Part shown: one piece after another, positions 31,510 through 42,530 of the stretch | Position numbering within the stretch: position 1 is the stretch's first letter | Layout: each line of letters begins with the position of its first letter | From: Daphnia pulex | Lineage: Eukaryota; Arthropoda; Branchiopoda; Diplostraca; Daphniidae | Reading direction: 5' to 3' | Length of the DNA stretch: 64,000 nucleotides | NCBI RefSeq assembly: GCF_021134715.1 | Contig: NC_060028.1 | Span: 4,982,501 to 5,046,500 of the forward strand | Program-made: the position numbers and the translations under genes | Notes under the pieces: generated by a model | Databases searched by the model: none | What the model was told of the DNA's origin: nothing | The model's input: the letters and a program-made list of their open reading frames with translations, nothing else

Positions 31510-34169
31510 CACGATATATAATAGACAGGTAGAGCTACGGGCTTAAGCCAGCCGGCCCAAAAAACGTCCCAGTTTGCGAAGTTGCCAGATCGCGAAATCC
31601 TAATGTCTCGCTTCTCAGCGGAGGGCGATGCTCTGCAGGGCCTTATGGGACTGAAACGGTTTTTGTTGGATATCAAATCCACAAAAGGCGTGTTAACTTG
31701 TAGCCCCTCAAAAAAATGATCTTTCTGCCAATGCGGTTCTTTCAAGGCAGTAAGATGATTTTTCCGACATGTCACATTTACGTTATGATTTTTCAAAAAA
31801 ATTACTTTGGGGGGAACCAATAGCGATTAGCCTGCCCTCACGTGACGTCTGTGTTACACGACTCGTTGAGTTGGGCAAGGTTGGGCAGTCGTGTGTGTTA
31901 AGAGCGTCTCAAAAGTTGGCTAAACAGCAGTTCGACCTTTTTTAGAGTTTATTTTGATGTACAATTAAGACTAGCAACGTGGCAGCCTTGAGTTTTAGCA
32001 GACTACGAAGTCTCGGCTGTGAGCTGTCAGAAACAGTGACAAAACAGTGTCGACTGTCGAGTCCAGATTTGTAATGCGATCAAATTCGGACTTTTCTCAT
32101 ATATTTTGGATTTGGTTTACATTGTAACTATTCAACATTTTTATAATAAGTTGAATAATGTCTTTTTTTAATCAGTTATCAATTGTTTATTTTTTAGACA
32201 CCCAATATAATAGAAAATGACCAAAACTTGTTTTGTTTTGTCATTGTCATATTTGAATTGCTATTGCACACCCCAAACCAACCATAACATGTGGGTAAAT
32301 AGGTTCTACCTTTTCAATGGCATGATTGGATTTAACAACTAGTATGTCATGTACTTTAGGGTGAAATTGAACCACTGGGGGAGAAATCATCTTTATGGAA
32401 TATTGCTAAATAAGTTAGGTACAATAATAAAAATGATTATATCAGCAAATGATGCATCAAACATAAAATTAATTTTTACCATTGAAAGTGCCTCTTCAAT
32501 TTCATCTCTAAGAATTTCTTTGCTTGTAGTTACAGTGTTTACTCGAATGATTGTGAAGTGTGAAGCAGTCTTTAAATGTTTCACTAACATTTCTTTTAAA
32601 ATGGGTTTTTCATGTTCATTCTTCAATTCAGACATACACAATATAAATTCCATGCTAATTAACAGATTTATAAAAATTCCAGAAAATCAAAAATGTTCAT
32701 TATTAACTAATTGGATTTCGAGAATGATAAACAATACTAAAATATGGTTAATAATTCATGTAACATGGATACCCATTTACTCATGTTGTGTTTGGGCTAA
32801 ATGAATTTATACACCTACACATTTTTTTAACACACCCGGGAGATATAATATTATACGTGAATCTCAAGGGAGAAAAAGAAATCCTTGTTGCTTATGAACC
32901 CCTAGGATGTCCGACCTTCAGGCCCTAATGTTTGTCAGAACTATGACAAACGACAATGACAATATGAAATGACTTTCTTCTGGTACTGTGTCTTCGATAG
33001 TTGGAATTGTTAAATGTAGACCAAAACCAGCTTCAGCAGCATTTGGAATTCTTTGCTTTCTTTTTCGGGTATTACAAAGAACTTCTGGGTGGGTATCAAT
33101 TTTCTCAAGAGCTGCAATCGAGAAAAAGTTAGACAAAAAAATTTTTGAACTTTAATTTTTATCACCTTTTGGTGTTTTAGGTAAGGCACCAGATTTAAGT
33201 CTCCACACCTTCAGTAGAACAGCTTGATTAGGTTTGATACATTTCTTAGTTGAAAACTTTATGATGTCTGTCTCGTGAAAATGGTTTGCACGAAAGAAAA
33301 TATCACCTTTAATCTTTGGAGGTTTCTTCCTACTGACATCTAGCCACTTTTTTAATTGAATTTTATTAGAAGGGGCTTTAAAAAGAGAAATTTTTGTTTG
33401 GTCAGTTTTATAACCGGACTTGCAACCCAAACAAAACAACTTTTGGTCATTTCCAATTATATTGGGTGTCTAACAAACAAATAATTGATAACCGATTAAA
33501 AAAAGACATTATTCAACTTATTATAAAAATGTTGAATAGTTACAATGTAAACCAAGTCCAAAATATATGAGAAAAGTCCGAATTTGATCGCATTACAAAT
33601 CTGGACTCGACAGTCGACACTGTTTTGTCACTGTTTCTGACAGCTCACAGCCGAGACTTCGTAGTCTGCTAAAACTCAAGGCTGCCACGTTGCTAGTCTT
33701 AATTGTACATCAAAATAAACTCTAAAAAAGGTCGAACTGCTGTTTAGCCAACTTTTGAGACGCTCTTAACACACACGACTGCCCAACCTTGCCCAACTCA
33801 ACGAGTCGTGTAACACAGACGTCACGTGAGGGCAGGCTAATCGCTATTGGTTCCCCCCAAAGTAATTTTTTTGAAAAATCATAACGTAAATGTGACATGT
33901 CGGAAAAATCATCTTACTGCCTTGAAAGAACCGCATTGGCAGAAAGATCATTTTTTTGAGGGGCTACAAGTTAACACGCCTTTTGTGGATTTGATATCCA
34001 ACAAAAACCGTTTCAGTCCCATAAGGCCCTGCAGAGCATCGCCCTCCGCTGAGAAGCGAGACATTAGGATTTCGCGATCTGGCAACTCCGCAAACTGGGA
34101 CGCTTTTTGGGCCGTTTTTTAGCCGTATCTCCCCATTGCCGAAGCTCTACCTGTCTATTATATATCGTG
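31510..34169. mobile_element. P-like DNA transposon with long terminal inverted repeats, copy 1
   Basis: Termini are CACGATATATAATAGACAGG and its exact complement. The 7-bp duplication gtaaaac flanks both ends (31503-31509 and 34170-34176), and the empty site is visible in the other MITE copies. The ends resemble the Drosophila P element (CATGATGAAATAACATAAGG). The inverted repeats run about 730 bp (31510 to about 32240 and about 33429-34169), with the outermost 30 bp or so perfect and some indels near the tips. The central 1.2 kb holds a THAP-like ORF on minus. It is too short for a full P transposase of about 750 residues, so it is an internally deleted, non-autonomous element. Confidence 0.75.
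33152..33439 (-). CDS. THAP-like N-terminal fragment of a P-type transposase, copy 1
   Basis: The 95-residue ORF starts MFCLGCKSGYK and has the THAP order: CxxC at residues 3-6, an ISLFKAPSN stretch matching the family's FxFP region, a W at about residue 32 (LKKWLDVS), and NHFHETDI matching the HFxxxD end. The Cys expected three residues before that His is replaced by Arg, so zinc binding is doubtful. THAP domains bind the transposon ends in P transposases. The ORF begins at the inner edge of the right inverted repeat. The next minus-strand ORFs (33136-32918, 32653-32393) could be remnants of later exons, but I recognise no catalytic domain. Confidence 0.5.
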   Translation of the reverse strand: MFCLGCKSGYKTDQTKISLFKAPSNKIQLKKWLDVSRKKPPKIKGDIFFRANHFHETDIIKFSTKKCIKPNQAVLLKVWRLKSGALPKTPKGDKN

Positions 34170-34267
34170 GTAAAACATTCTTTATTTTCTGCGCTATCGA
34201 GGCGGCCATCGTCCTTGAACGCTTTAACAAAGTGGTACCAACTGTCTTCCTTGAAACGCAAGTAAAT

Positions 34268-34347
34268 CGAGCTTGCCAGGAGTCGAACCTCGAACCTGGA
34301 ATCTCCTGATCCGCAGTCAGGCGCGTTATCCATTGCGCCACAAAACC
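34268..34347 (-). pseudogene. tRNA-Arg pseudogene with 7-nt T-arm duplication
   Basis: B unit at 30803. The bases cgaacct are duplicated in the T arm, breaking it and the B box. The anticodon loop is CTGCGGA (GCG instead of ACG), and the acceptor has the T3-C70 mismatch. Confidence 0.85.
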
Positions 34348-34644
34348 ATGTTATACGACGAACAATACTAATTGTAAGAAACCACTACTTGTTTTGAACA
34401 GAAAGTGATCAGGTTTGAATCATGTCTTTACTAGTGAAGTCATGTTTTAAGCCTTTAAACAAACCCCGTGTTACACGACGAACAATACTAATTGTAAGAA
34501 ACAACTACTTGTTTTGGACAGAAAGTGATCAGGTTTGAATCATGTCTTTACTAGTGAAGTCATGTTTTAAGCCTTTAACAAGAATGGAATTTATTATTTC
34601 TATTCATACGATATTCACTTAATTGTTGATAGGGAGGTATTACA

Positions 34645-34717
34645 GCCCGGTTAGCTCAGACGGTAGAGCGCGGGACTTTTAATCCTGAGGTCGAGGGTTC
34701 AAGTCCCTTATCGGGGG
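34645..34717 (+). tRNA. tRNA-Lys(TTT), acceptor-mismatch variant
   Basis: B unit at 30803. The 3' end reads ATCGGGG, so the first acceptor pair G1-C72 becomes G-G, and the T stem has G49-T65. Possibly non-functional. Confidence 0.75.
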
Positions 34718-34843
34718 TGAAACGTGGGATGTGTACAAGATATGTGGTGGTGTTCGATACAGGATAATTATTCTGTAATTAAATATTGCAGATAAACTGA
34801 GATAATCTGGATTTAGATGAAAAACGTTAAGGAACAATATGTT

Positions 34844-34925
34844 GACGAGGTGACCGAGCGGTTAAGGTGATGGACTGCTAATCCATTGTGCATTACACGC
34901 ATGGGTTGGAATCCCATCATCGTCG
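34844..34925 (+). tRNA. tRNA-Ser(GCT), B-box-damaged variant
   Basis: B unit at 30803. The T loop reads TTGGAAT, so the invariant C56 of the B box is G. The 3' acceptor strand has a further change (catcatcg). Probably a pseudogene. Confidence 0.65.
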
Positions 34926-35045
34926 AAAGGAGTAGTTAGGGATATTGGCAACTGTAAAGCACTTCAATTGCTATGCAGTGATCTGAGGTTCATAGCATTT
35001 CAATGTAGAAACTTAGTCTTCAAGCCACGGTAGGAAATTTATCAA

Positions 35046-35117
35046 GGTTCTATGGTGTAATGGTTAGCACTTCAGACTCTGACTCTGACAATCTGAGTTC
35101 AAATCTCAGTAGGACCT
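35046..35117 (+). tRNA. tRNA-Gln(CTG)
   Basis: B unit at 30803; consensus. Confidence 0.95.
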
Positions 35118-35577
35118 ATTTTACTAGATAGCGAGATCGTTGCAAGAAAGGCCAGTCAAGACTTTTTCCCACAGTGCAACCCTCTCTTTTAGAGTTTATG
35201 CACTGCGTTGCTGACGGATTAGGGTACTTGATTATGGTGAGTTATTGTACAACAGTACGTTATTACGCCAGGCTGTCGGAGGGTGCTGTACATGTTCGTT
35301 GCAAATCGTTATTTCTTCAAGTCACCGCCATTGCCACTTCAAAGTATGTCTGTTTGCATCCATCCCCAAATACATCCGAGGGACACTATATCTTGCAAAC
35401 AGCCTACAATTAGCAAACAACACTTTCGTAGTGGCGAGCACAACCCCATCGACGTAAAAACCATAATCGACGTAATCACCACAACCCTTTCTATCCTTTT
35501 CAAAACGAAGCACAGTTTAGTATTTTGCTTTTTCTAAAGTTTGACTTGAATTTTTTCAAGAGGTAAAATTAAACAAA

Positions 35578-35650
35578 TGCCCCGAATGAGGTTCGAACTC
35601 ACGACCTCGAGATTATGAGACTCGCGCGCTGCCTACTGCGCTATCGAGGC
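35578..35650 (-). tRNA. tRNA-Met(CAT)
   Basis: A unit at 35125. It keeps G26 like the first array, with one T-stem change giving a G49-T65 pair. Confidence 0.92.
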
Positions 35651-35714
35651 GGCCATCGTCCTTGAACGCTATAACAAAGTGGTACCAACTGTCTTCCTTG
35701 AAACGCAAGTCAAT

Positions 35715-35787
35715 CGAGCTTGCCAGGAGTCGAACCTGGAATCTCCTGATCCGTAGTCAGGCGCGTTATCCATTGCGCCACATACCT
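35715..35787 (-). tRNA. tRNA-Arg(ACG), acceptor-damaged variant
   Basis: A unit at 35125. The 5' acceptor strand AGGTATG against CAAGCTC leaves two mismatches (1-72 and 5-68). The anticodon arm is intact. Confidence 0.75.
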
Positions 35788-36084
35788 ATGTTATACGACG
35801 AACAATACTAATTGAAAAAAACAACTACTTGTTTTGAACAGAAAGTGATCAGGTTTGAATCATGTCTTTACTAGTGAAGTCATGTTTTAAGCCTTTAAAT
35901 AAACCCCATGTTACACGACCAACAATACTAATTGTAAGAAACAACTACTTGTTTTGGACAGAAAGTGATCAGGTTTGAATCATGTCTTTACTAGTGAAGT
36001 CATGTTTTAAGCCTTTAACAAGAATTGAATTTATTATTACTGTTCATACGATCTTCACTGAATTGTTGATAGGGAGGTAATACA

Positions 36085-36157
36085 GCCCGGTTAGCTCAGA
36101 CGGTAGAGCGCGGGACTTTTAATCCTGAGGTCGAGGGTTCAAGTCCCTCATCGGGCG
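36085..36157 (+). tRNA. tRNA-Lys(TTT)
   Basis: A unit at 35125; consensus. Confidence 0.95.
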
Positions 36158-36283
36158 TGAAACGTGAGATGTGTACAAGATATGTGGTGGTGTTCGATAC
36201 GGTATAATTATTCTGTAATTCAATGGTGCAGATAAACTGAGATAATCTGGCTTTAGATGAAAAACGTTAAGGAATAATATGTC

Positions 36284-36317
36284 GACGAGGTGACCGAGCG
36301 GTTAAGGTGATGGACTG
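36284..36317 (+). pseudogene. tRNA-Ser 5' fragment at the segmental-duplication junction
   Basis: The first 34 bases of tRNA-Ser, cut in the anticodon stem at ggactg where copy 2 of the 13,176-bp duplication begins. Confidence 0.9.
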
Positions 36318-36366
36318 AACTGAGATAATCTGGATTTAGATGAAAAACGTTAAGGAACAATATGTT

Positions 36367-36448
36367 GACGAGGTGACCGAGCGGTTAAGGTGATGGACTG
36401 CTAATCCATTGTGCATTGCACGCATGGGTTCGAATCCCATCCTCGTCG
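36367..36448 (+). tRNA. tRNA-Ser(GCT)
   Basis: First complete gene of segmental copy 2; counterpart of 23191. Confidence 0.95.
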
Positions 36449-36568
36449 AAAGGAGTAGTTAGGGATATTGGCAACTGTAACGCACTCCAATTGCTATGCA
36501 GTGATCAGAGGTTCATAGCATTTCAATGTAGAAACTTAGTCTTCAAGCCACGGTAGGAAATTTATCAA

Positions 36569-36640
36569 GGTTCTATGGTGTAATGGTTAGCACTTCAGAC
36601 TTTGACTCTGACAATCTGAGTTCAAATCTCAGTAGGACCT
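36569..36640 (+). tRNA. tRNA-Gln(TTG), anticodon-switched copy
   Basis: Segmental duplicate of the gene at 23393, with the same T at base 34 (anticodon TTG). Confidence 0.92.
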
Positions 36641-36813
36641 ATTTTACTAGATAGCGAGATCGTTGCAAGAAAGGCCAGTCAAGACTTTTTCCCACAGTGC
36701 AACCCTCCCTTTTAGAGTTTATGCACTGCGTTGCTGACGGATTAGGGTACTTGATTATGGTGAGTTATTGTGCAACAGTACGTTATTACGCCAGGCTGTC
36801 GGAGGGTGCTGTA

Positions 36814-37366
36814 CAGTACCCACCAAACTATTAGGTACACCCCCCTATTTTCAGTGCATTCTTATGGCACTACGTGTCCTAGATAAAATGCAATAACTCT
36901 TGAACCGCTTGGGCTAGATTTTTTTCCCTTTGGCCCTGAGTAGATCTAATGATGATCTACATTTTTTCTACACATGAAGTTGTCGTAGGATTAACCCCCA
37001 CGGCGCTACGGTATCGTTCAGTTTATTAGGTACACCCGTTTTCCCCCATATGCGCCGTGTTAAATACGGCGTTTTCAAAAATTTATAAAAAATACTAAAA
37101 GTAAAGCTAAAATTTTTTTCTTTGTGCCAAAAGAAGCACAATTCTTCACTCTATACGAATATAAAGAATGATTTACACTAAAATTAACTCAGAGAACCCT
37201 TCCCTATACCTCAAAGTTTTCCACTTCAAAATTTGTCGAAATTTCTAATGCCTATGGGGGCGACAGTGCAAGTGTGTAGTAAAAAGTAAAAATTTTGAAG
37301 TGGAAAACTTTAGGGTATAGGGAAGGGTTCTCTGAGTTGATTTTATTGTAAAACATTCTTTATTTA
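36814..37366. mobile_element. Tc1-like fragment plus MITE, copy 4
   Basis: Segmental duplicate of 23638-24190; MITE at about 37162-37362. Confidence 0.55.
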
Positions 37367-37445
37367 TTGCGCTATCGAGGCGGCCATCGTCCTTGAACGC
37401 TTTAACAAAGTGGTACCAACTGTCTTCCTTGAAACGCAAGTAAAT

Positions 37446-37518
37446 CGAGCTTGCCAGGAGTCGAACCTGGAATCTCCTGATCCGTGGTCAGGCGCGTTAT
37501 CCATTGCGCCACAAAACC
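37446..37518 (-). tRNA. tRNA-Arg(ACG), T33C variant
   Basis: B unit at 36648; duplicate of 24270. Confidence 0.7.
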
Positions 37519-37695
37519 ACGTTATACGACGAACAATACTAATTTTAAGAAACCACTACTTGTTTTGAACAGAAAGTGATCAGGTTTGAATCATGTCTTT
37601 ACTAGTGAAGTCATGTTTTAAGCCTTTAACAAGAATTTAATTTATTATTACTGTTCATACGATCTTCACTGAATTGTTGATAGGTAGGTAATACA

Positions 37696-37768
37696 GCCCG
37701 GTTAGCTCAGACGGTAGAGCGTGGGACTTTTAATCCTGAGGTCGAGGGTTCAAGTCCCTCATCGGGCG
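37696..37768 (+). tRNA. tRNA-Lys(TTT), C27T variant
   Basis: Duplicate of 24520. Confidence 0.9.
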
Positions 37769-37894
37769 TGAAACGTGGGATGTGTACTAGATATGTGGTG
37801 GTGTTCGATACGGGATAATTATTCTGTAATTCAATGGTGCAGATAAACTGAGATAATCTGGCTTTAGATGAAAAACAATAAGGAATAAAATGTC

Positions 37895-37976
37895 GACGAG
37901 GTGACCGAGCGGTAAAGGGGAAGGACTGCTAATCCATTGTGTATAGCACGCATGGGTTCGAATCCCATCCTCGTCG
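37895..37976 (+). tRNA. tRNA-Ser(GCT), degenerate variant
   Basis: Duplicate of 24719. Confidence 0.75.
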
Positions 37977-38096
37977 AAAGGAGTAGTTAGGGATATTGGC
38001 AACTGTAACGCACTCCAATTACTATGCAGTGTTCAGAGGTTCATAGCATTTCAATGTAGAAACTTAGTCTTCAAGCCACGGTAGGAAATTTATCAA

Positions 38097-38168
38097 GGTT
38101 CTATGGTGTAATGGTTAGCACTTCAGACTCTGACTCTGACAATCTGAGTTCAAATCTCAGTAGGACCT
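38097..38168 (+). tRNA. tRNA-Gln(CTG)
   Basis: Duplicate of 24921. Confidence 0.95.
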
Positions 38169-38628
38169 ATTTTACTAGATAGCGAGATCGTTGCAAGAAA
38201 GGCCAGTCAAGACTTTTTCCCACAGTGCAACCCTCTCTTTTAGAGTTTATGCACTGCGTTGCTGATGGATTAGGATACTTGATTATGGTGAGTTATTGTA
38301 CAACAGTACGTTATTACGCCAGGCTGTCGAAGGGTGCTATACATGTTCGTTGCAAATCGTTATTTCTTCAAGTCACCGCCATTGCCACTTCAAAGTATGT
38401 CTGTTTGCATCCATCCCCAAATACATCCGAGGGACACTATATCTTGCAAACGGCCTACAATTAGCAAACAACACTTTCGTAGTGGCGAGCACAACCCCAT
38501 CGACGTAAAAACCATAATCGACGTAAACACCACAACCCTTTCTATCCTTTTCAAAACGAAGCAAAGTTTAGTATTTTGCTTTTTCTAAAGTTTGACTTGA
38601 ATTTTTTCAAGAGGAAAAATGAAACAAA

Positions 38629-38701
38629 TGCCCCGAGTGAGGTTCGAACTCACGACCTCGAGATTATGAGACTCGAGCGCTGCCTACTGCGCTATCGAGG
38701 C
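38629..38701 (-). tRNA. tRNA-Met(CAT), G26T variant
   Basis: Duplicate of 25453. Confidence 0.92.
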
Positions 38702-38765
38702 GGCCATCGTCCTTGAACGCTATAACAAAGTGGTGCCAACTGTCTTCCTTGAAACGCAAGTAAAT

Positions 38766-38838
38766 CGAGCTTGCCAGGAGTCGAACCTGGAATCTCCTGA
38801 TCCGTAGTCAGGCGCGTTATCCATTGCGCCACAAACCC
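38766..38838 (-). tRNA. tRNA-Arg(ACG)
   Basis: Duplicate of 25590. Confidence 0.95.
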
Positions 38839-39136
38839 ATGTTATACGACGAACAATACTAATTGAAACAATTTAACTACTTGTTTTGAACAGAAAGTGA
38901 TCAGGTTTGAATCATGTCTTTACTAGTGAAGTCATGTTTTAAGCCTTTAAACAAACCCCATGTTACACGACGAACAATACTAATTGTAAGAAACAACTAC
39001 TTGTTTTGGACAGAAAGTGATCAGGTTTGAATCATGTCTTTACTAGTGAAGTCATGTTTTAAGCCTTTAACAAGAATGGAATTTATTATTACTGTTCATA
39101 CGATATTCACTTAATTGTTGATAGGGAGGTAATACA

Positions 39137-39209
39137 GCCCGGTTAGCTCAGACGGTAGAGCGCGGGACTTTTAATCCTGAGGTCGATGGTTCAAGTCCCT
39201 CATCGGGCG
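39137..39209 (+). tRNA. tRNA-Lys(TTT), T-stem variant
   Basis: Duplicate of 25961. Confidence 0.88.
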
Positions 39210-39262
39210 TGAAACGTGGGATGTGTACAACATATGTGGTGGTGTTCAATACAGGATAATTA

Positions 39263-40655
39263 TCCCTGAGGTATATTTATATACGAAGGTCCTTAACAAT
39301 ATAGGGTGTGGGGTATAGGGGGTAGGGTAGTAGTAGCTAGTAGTGAAATTCAGAGGGTTTAATGTCCATTTAGTGTTCCTTTATACGTTTCTTCCCTGAA
39401 TGACCAATCGTCACCAAATTTTGTACATAATTCTGTCAAAATTTGATACATGGCGTAACGGGGTTTTCATTTGTTTTCATTACTGTTTTAAAAATTTAAT
39501 TTGCGTACTTGTTACCTAGCTGGTTGCCGAATCCTAGGCAGTGAATTCGCTTTTTTTGCGTAACCTTCCAACTGTCAGTGCATGCTCAGCAGTGTAAACA
39601 AAAACAAAAAAAAAGTTTGGATCTTCCCTAGCAAGACAAGTTTTCTGCTACGGGAGTGGAGAGTATTTATTATTTGATTTTGTTTTTATGTTCGATTTCG
39701 ATTTCGTCTTTATTCTTCTTTTTACTTTGTATTTTCCCATTATTACTTTTTTAAATCTTTTGTTTTATTATCACCTCTTTTTGTTTACTGTTTTTTGTCT
39801 TGATTTTAATAAATTTTTTGATCAAGTAAAATTTTCTATTCCTCCTTTTTTTAACAGTTAGTCATCAACCAAGAAGTTGAGGAACATTTAAAAATGTTTG
39901 ATTATACTCATTTTGAAGCTCTGGGTCATCTCTCTCTTCTTCCCTTGTCCTCTTCACAGTCATCAAGATCTTCTGGTGGTCGTGAAGAGTTACCACCGAT
40001 CTTCCACTTCCATTTACCTCCGAAAGCTTTTTAAGTGTAATTTTTCAAAAATTACAAATTTATTTTTCGAGATCGAGATTCGAACCCTAAACAACACGAG
40101 TGGCAGCCCGAGTTGATAACTATTAGACCAACACTGACATTTTTATATAAGGGAATGCTTGGCCCGGTTGGTGAGTACACCAAATAATGTAACAAAAGTC
40201 GAAGTAAAGCAATGGTAATATCGCTAGTGACGCTACCATCGGTATCGATTTCGGAACCGGTCGTAAAACACTTAGGTTATATGCCTTAATTATAAAGATT
40301 TTTTCAGCGGTGGTTTAATCTAACTGCTAAGAGCACATCCATTTCTTTGTAGTTAATATGTAACTAATAATTTTTCTAATTCCATGTTACTATAGTAATA
40401 AATATTGCTATAACTTAATCTAAACATGAAGTGCGACGTGGGGTGGCGGGGCGAATCCTCCGCCATTCATAATTCGCACCACTCATAATATTACAGATTA
40501 TTTTTCAATTAGTTATAAAGAATCAATTATGGAAGATAATAAAGGGAAACAGAATTTTCCAAACGTTATAGTATGTATTAATCTACTATAACCTTGATTT
40601 TCTGTCTCTTTAACGTTTAAAACAATTACCGAAGGACGTTACCGAAGGAATCTTG
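39263..40655. mobile_element. 1,393-bp insertion between tRNA-Lys and tRNA-Ser, copy 3
   Basis: Segmental duplicate of 26087-27479. Confidence 0.75.
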
Positions 40656-40728
40656 TTCTGTAATTAAATATTGCAGATAAACTGAGATAATCTGGATTTA
40701 GATGAAAAACGTTAAGGAACAATATGTT

Positions 40729-40810
40729 GACGAGGTGACCGAGCGGTTAAGGTGATGGACTGCTAATCCATTGTGCATTGCACGCATGGGTTCGAATCCC
40801 ATCCTCGTCG
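40729..40810 (+). tRNA. tRNA-Ser(GCT)
   Basis: Duplicate of 27553. Confidence 0.95.
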
Positions 40811-40930
40811 AAAGGAGTAGTTAGGGATATTGGCAACTGTAACGCACTCCAATTGCTATGCAGTGATCAGAGGTTCATAGCATTTCAATGTAGAAACTTA
40901 GTCTTCAAGCCACGGTAGGAAATTTATCAA

Positions 40931-41002
40931 GGTTCTATGGTGTAATGGTTAGCACTTCAGACTCTGACTCTGACAATCTGAGTTCAAATCTCAGTAGGAC
41001 CT
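40931..41002 (+). tRNA. tRNA-Gln(CTG)
   Basis: Duplicate of 27755. Confidence 0.95.
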
Positions 41003-41175
41003 ATTTTACTAGATAGCGAGATCGTTGCAAGAAAGGCCAGTCAAGACTTTTTCCCACAGTGCAACCCTCCCTTTTAGAGTTTATGCACTGCGTTGCTGAC
41101 GGATTAGGGTACTTGATTATGGTGAGTTATTGTGCAACAGTACGTTATTACGCCAGGCTGTCGGAGGGTGCTGTA

Positions 41176-41728
41176 CAGTACCCACCAAACTATTAGGTAC
41201 ACCCCCCTATTTTCAGTGCATTCTTATGGCACTACGTGTCCTAGATAAAATGCAATAACTCTTGAACCGCTTGGGCTAGATTTTTTTCCCTTTGGCCCTG
41301 AGTAGATCTAATGATGATCTACATTTTTTCTACACATGAAGTTGTCGTAGGATTAACCCCCACGGCGCTACGGTATCGTTCAGTTTATTAGGTACACCCG
41401 TTTTCCCCCATATGCGCCGTGTTAAATACGGCGTTTTCAAAAATTTATAAAAAATACTAAAAGTAAAGCTAAAATTTTTTTCTTTGTGCCAAAAGAAGCA
41501 CAATTCTTCACTCTATACGAATATAAAGAATGATTTACACTAAAATTAACTCAGAGAACCCTTCCCTATACCTCAAAGTTTTCCACTTCAAAATTTGTCG
41601 AAATTTCTAATGCCTATGGGGGCGACAGTGCAAGTGTGTAGTAAAAAGTAAAAATTTTGAAGTGGAAAACTTTAGGGTATAGGGAAGGGTTCTCTGAGTT
41701 GATTTTATTGTAAAACATTCTTTATTTA
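41176..41728. mobile_element. Tc1-like fragment plus MITE, copy 5
   Basis: Segmental duplicate of 28000-28552; MITE at about 41524-41724. Confidence 0.55.
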
Positions 41729-41807
41729 CTGCGCTATCGAGGCGGCCATCGTCCTTGAACGCTTTAACAAAGTGGTACCAACTGTCTTCCTTGAAACGCA
41801 AGTAAAT

Positions 41808-41880
41808 CGAGCTTGCCAGGAGTCGAACCTGGAATCTCCTGATCCGTGGTCAGGCGCGTTATCCATTGCGCCACAAAACC
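41808..41880 (-). tRNA. tRNA-Arg(ACG), T33C variant
   Basis: Duplicate of 28632. Confidence 0.7.
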
Positions 41881-42057
41881 ACGTTATACGACGAACAATA
41901 CTCATTTTAAGAAACCACTACTTGTTTTGAACAGAAAGTGATCAGGTTTGAATCATGTCTTTACTAGTGAAGTCATGTTTTAAGCCTTTAACAAGAATTT
42001 AATTTATTATTACTGTTCATACGATCTTCACTGAATTGTTGATAGGTAGGTAATACA

Positions 42058-42130
42058 GCCCGGTTAGCTCAGACGGTAGAGCGTGGGACTTTTAATCCTG
42101 AGGTCGAGGGTTCAAGTCCCTCATCGGGCG
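42058..42130 (+). tRNA. tRNA-Lys(TTT), C27T variant
   Basis: Duplicate of 28882. Confidence 0.9.
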
Positions 42131-42256
42131 TGAAACGTGGGATGTGTACTAGATATGTGGTGGTGTTCGATACGGGATAATTATTCTGTAATTCAATGGT
42201 GCAGATAAACTGAGATAATCTGGCTTTAGATGAAAAACAATAAGGAATAAAATGTC

Positions 42257-42338
42257 GACGAGGTGACCGAGCGGTAAAGGGGAAGGACTGCTAATCCATT
42301 GTGCATAGCACGCATGGGTTCGAATCCCATCCTCGTCG
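42257..42338 (+). tRNA. tRNA-Ser(GCT), degenerate variant
   Basis: Duplicate of 29081. Confidence 0.75.
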
Positions 42339-42458
42339 AAAGGAGTAGTTAGGGATATTGGCAACTGTAACGCACTCCAATTACTATGCAGTGTTCAGAG
42401 GTTCATAGCATTTCAATGTAGAAACTTAGTCTTCAAGCCACGGTAGGAAATTTATCAA

Positions 42459-42530
42459 GGTTCTATGGTGTAATGGTTAGCACTTCAGACTCTGACTCTG
42501 ACAATCTGAGTTCAAATCTCAGTAGGACCT
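42459..42530 (+). tRNA. tRNA-Gln(CTG)
   Basis: Duplicate of 29283. Confidence 0.95.

Larger units (their letters stand above)
23142..36317. repeat. 13,176-bp segmental duplication, copy 1
   Basis: Every landmark recurs exactly 13,176 bp downstream: tRNAs, MITEs and the P-like element. I noticed no difference at the places compared. The copy ends inside a tRNA-Ser gene, after the bases ggactg. Confidence 0.9.

Noticed and set aside
31407-31820. 137-codon ORF and its 91-codon mirror at 33847-34122 (MVPPKVIFLKN...)
   Set aside because: They lie in the two inverted-repeat arms of the P-like element and share sequence only because the arms are copies. No recognisable domain.
32349-32804. 151-codon plus-strand ORF in the P-like element
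   Set aside because: The THAP-like ORF is on the other strand, and the minus frame over the same bases is equally open, so this is more likely a shadow frame.
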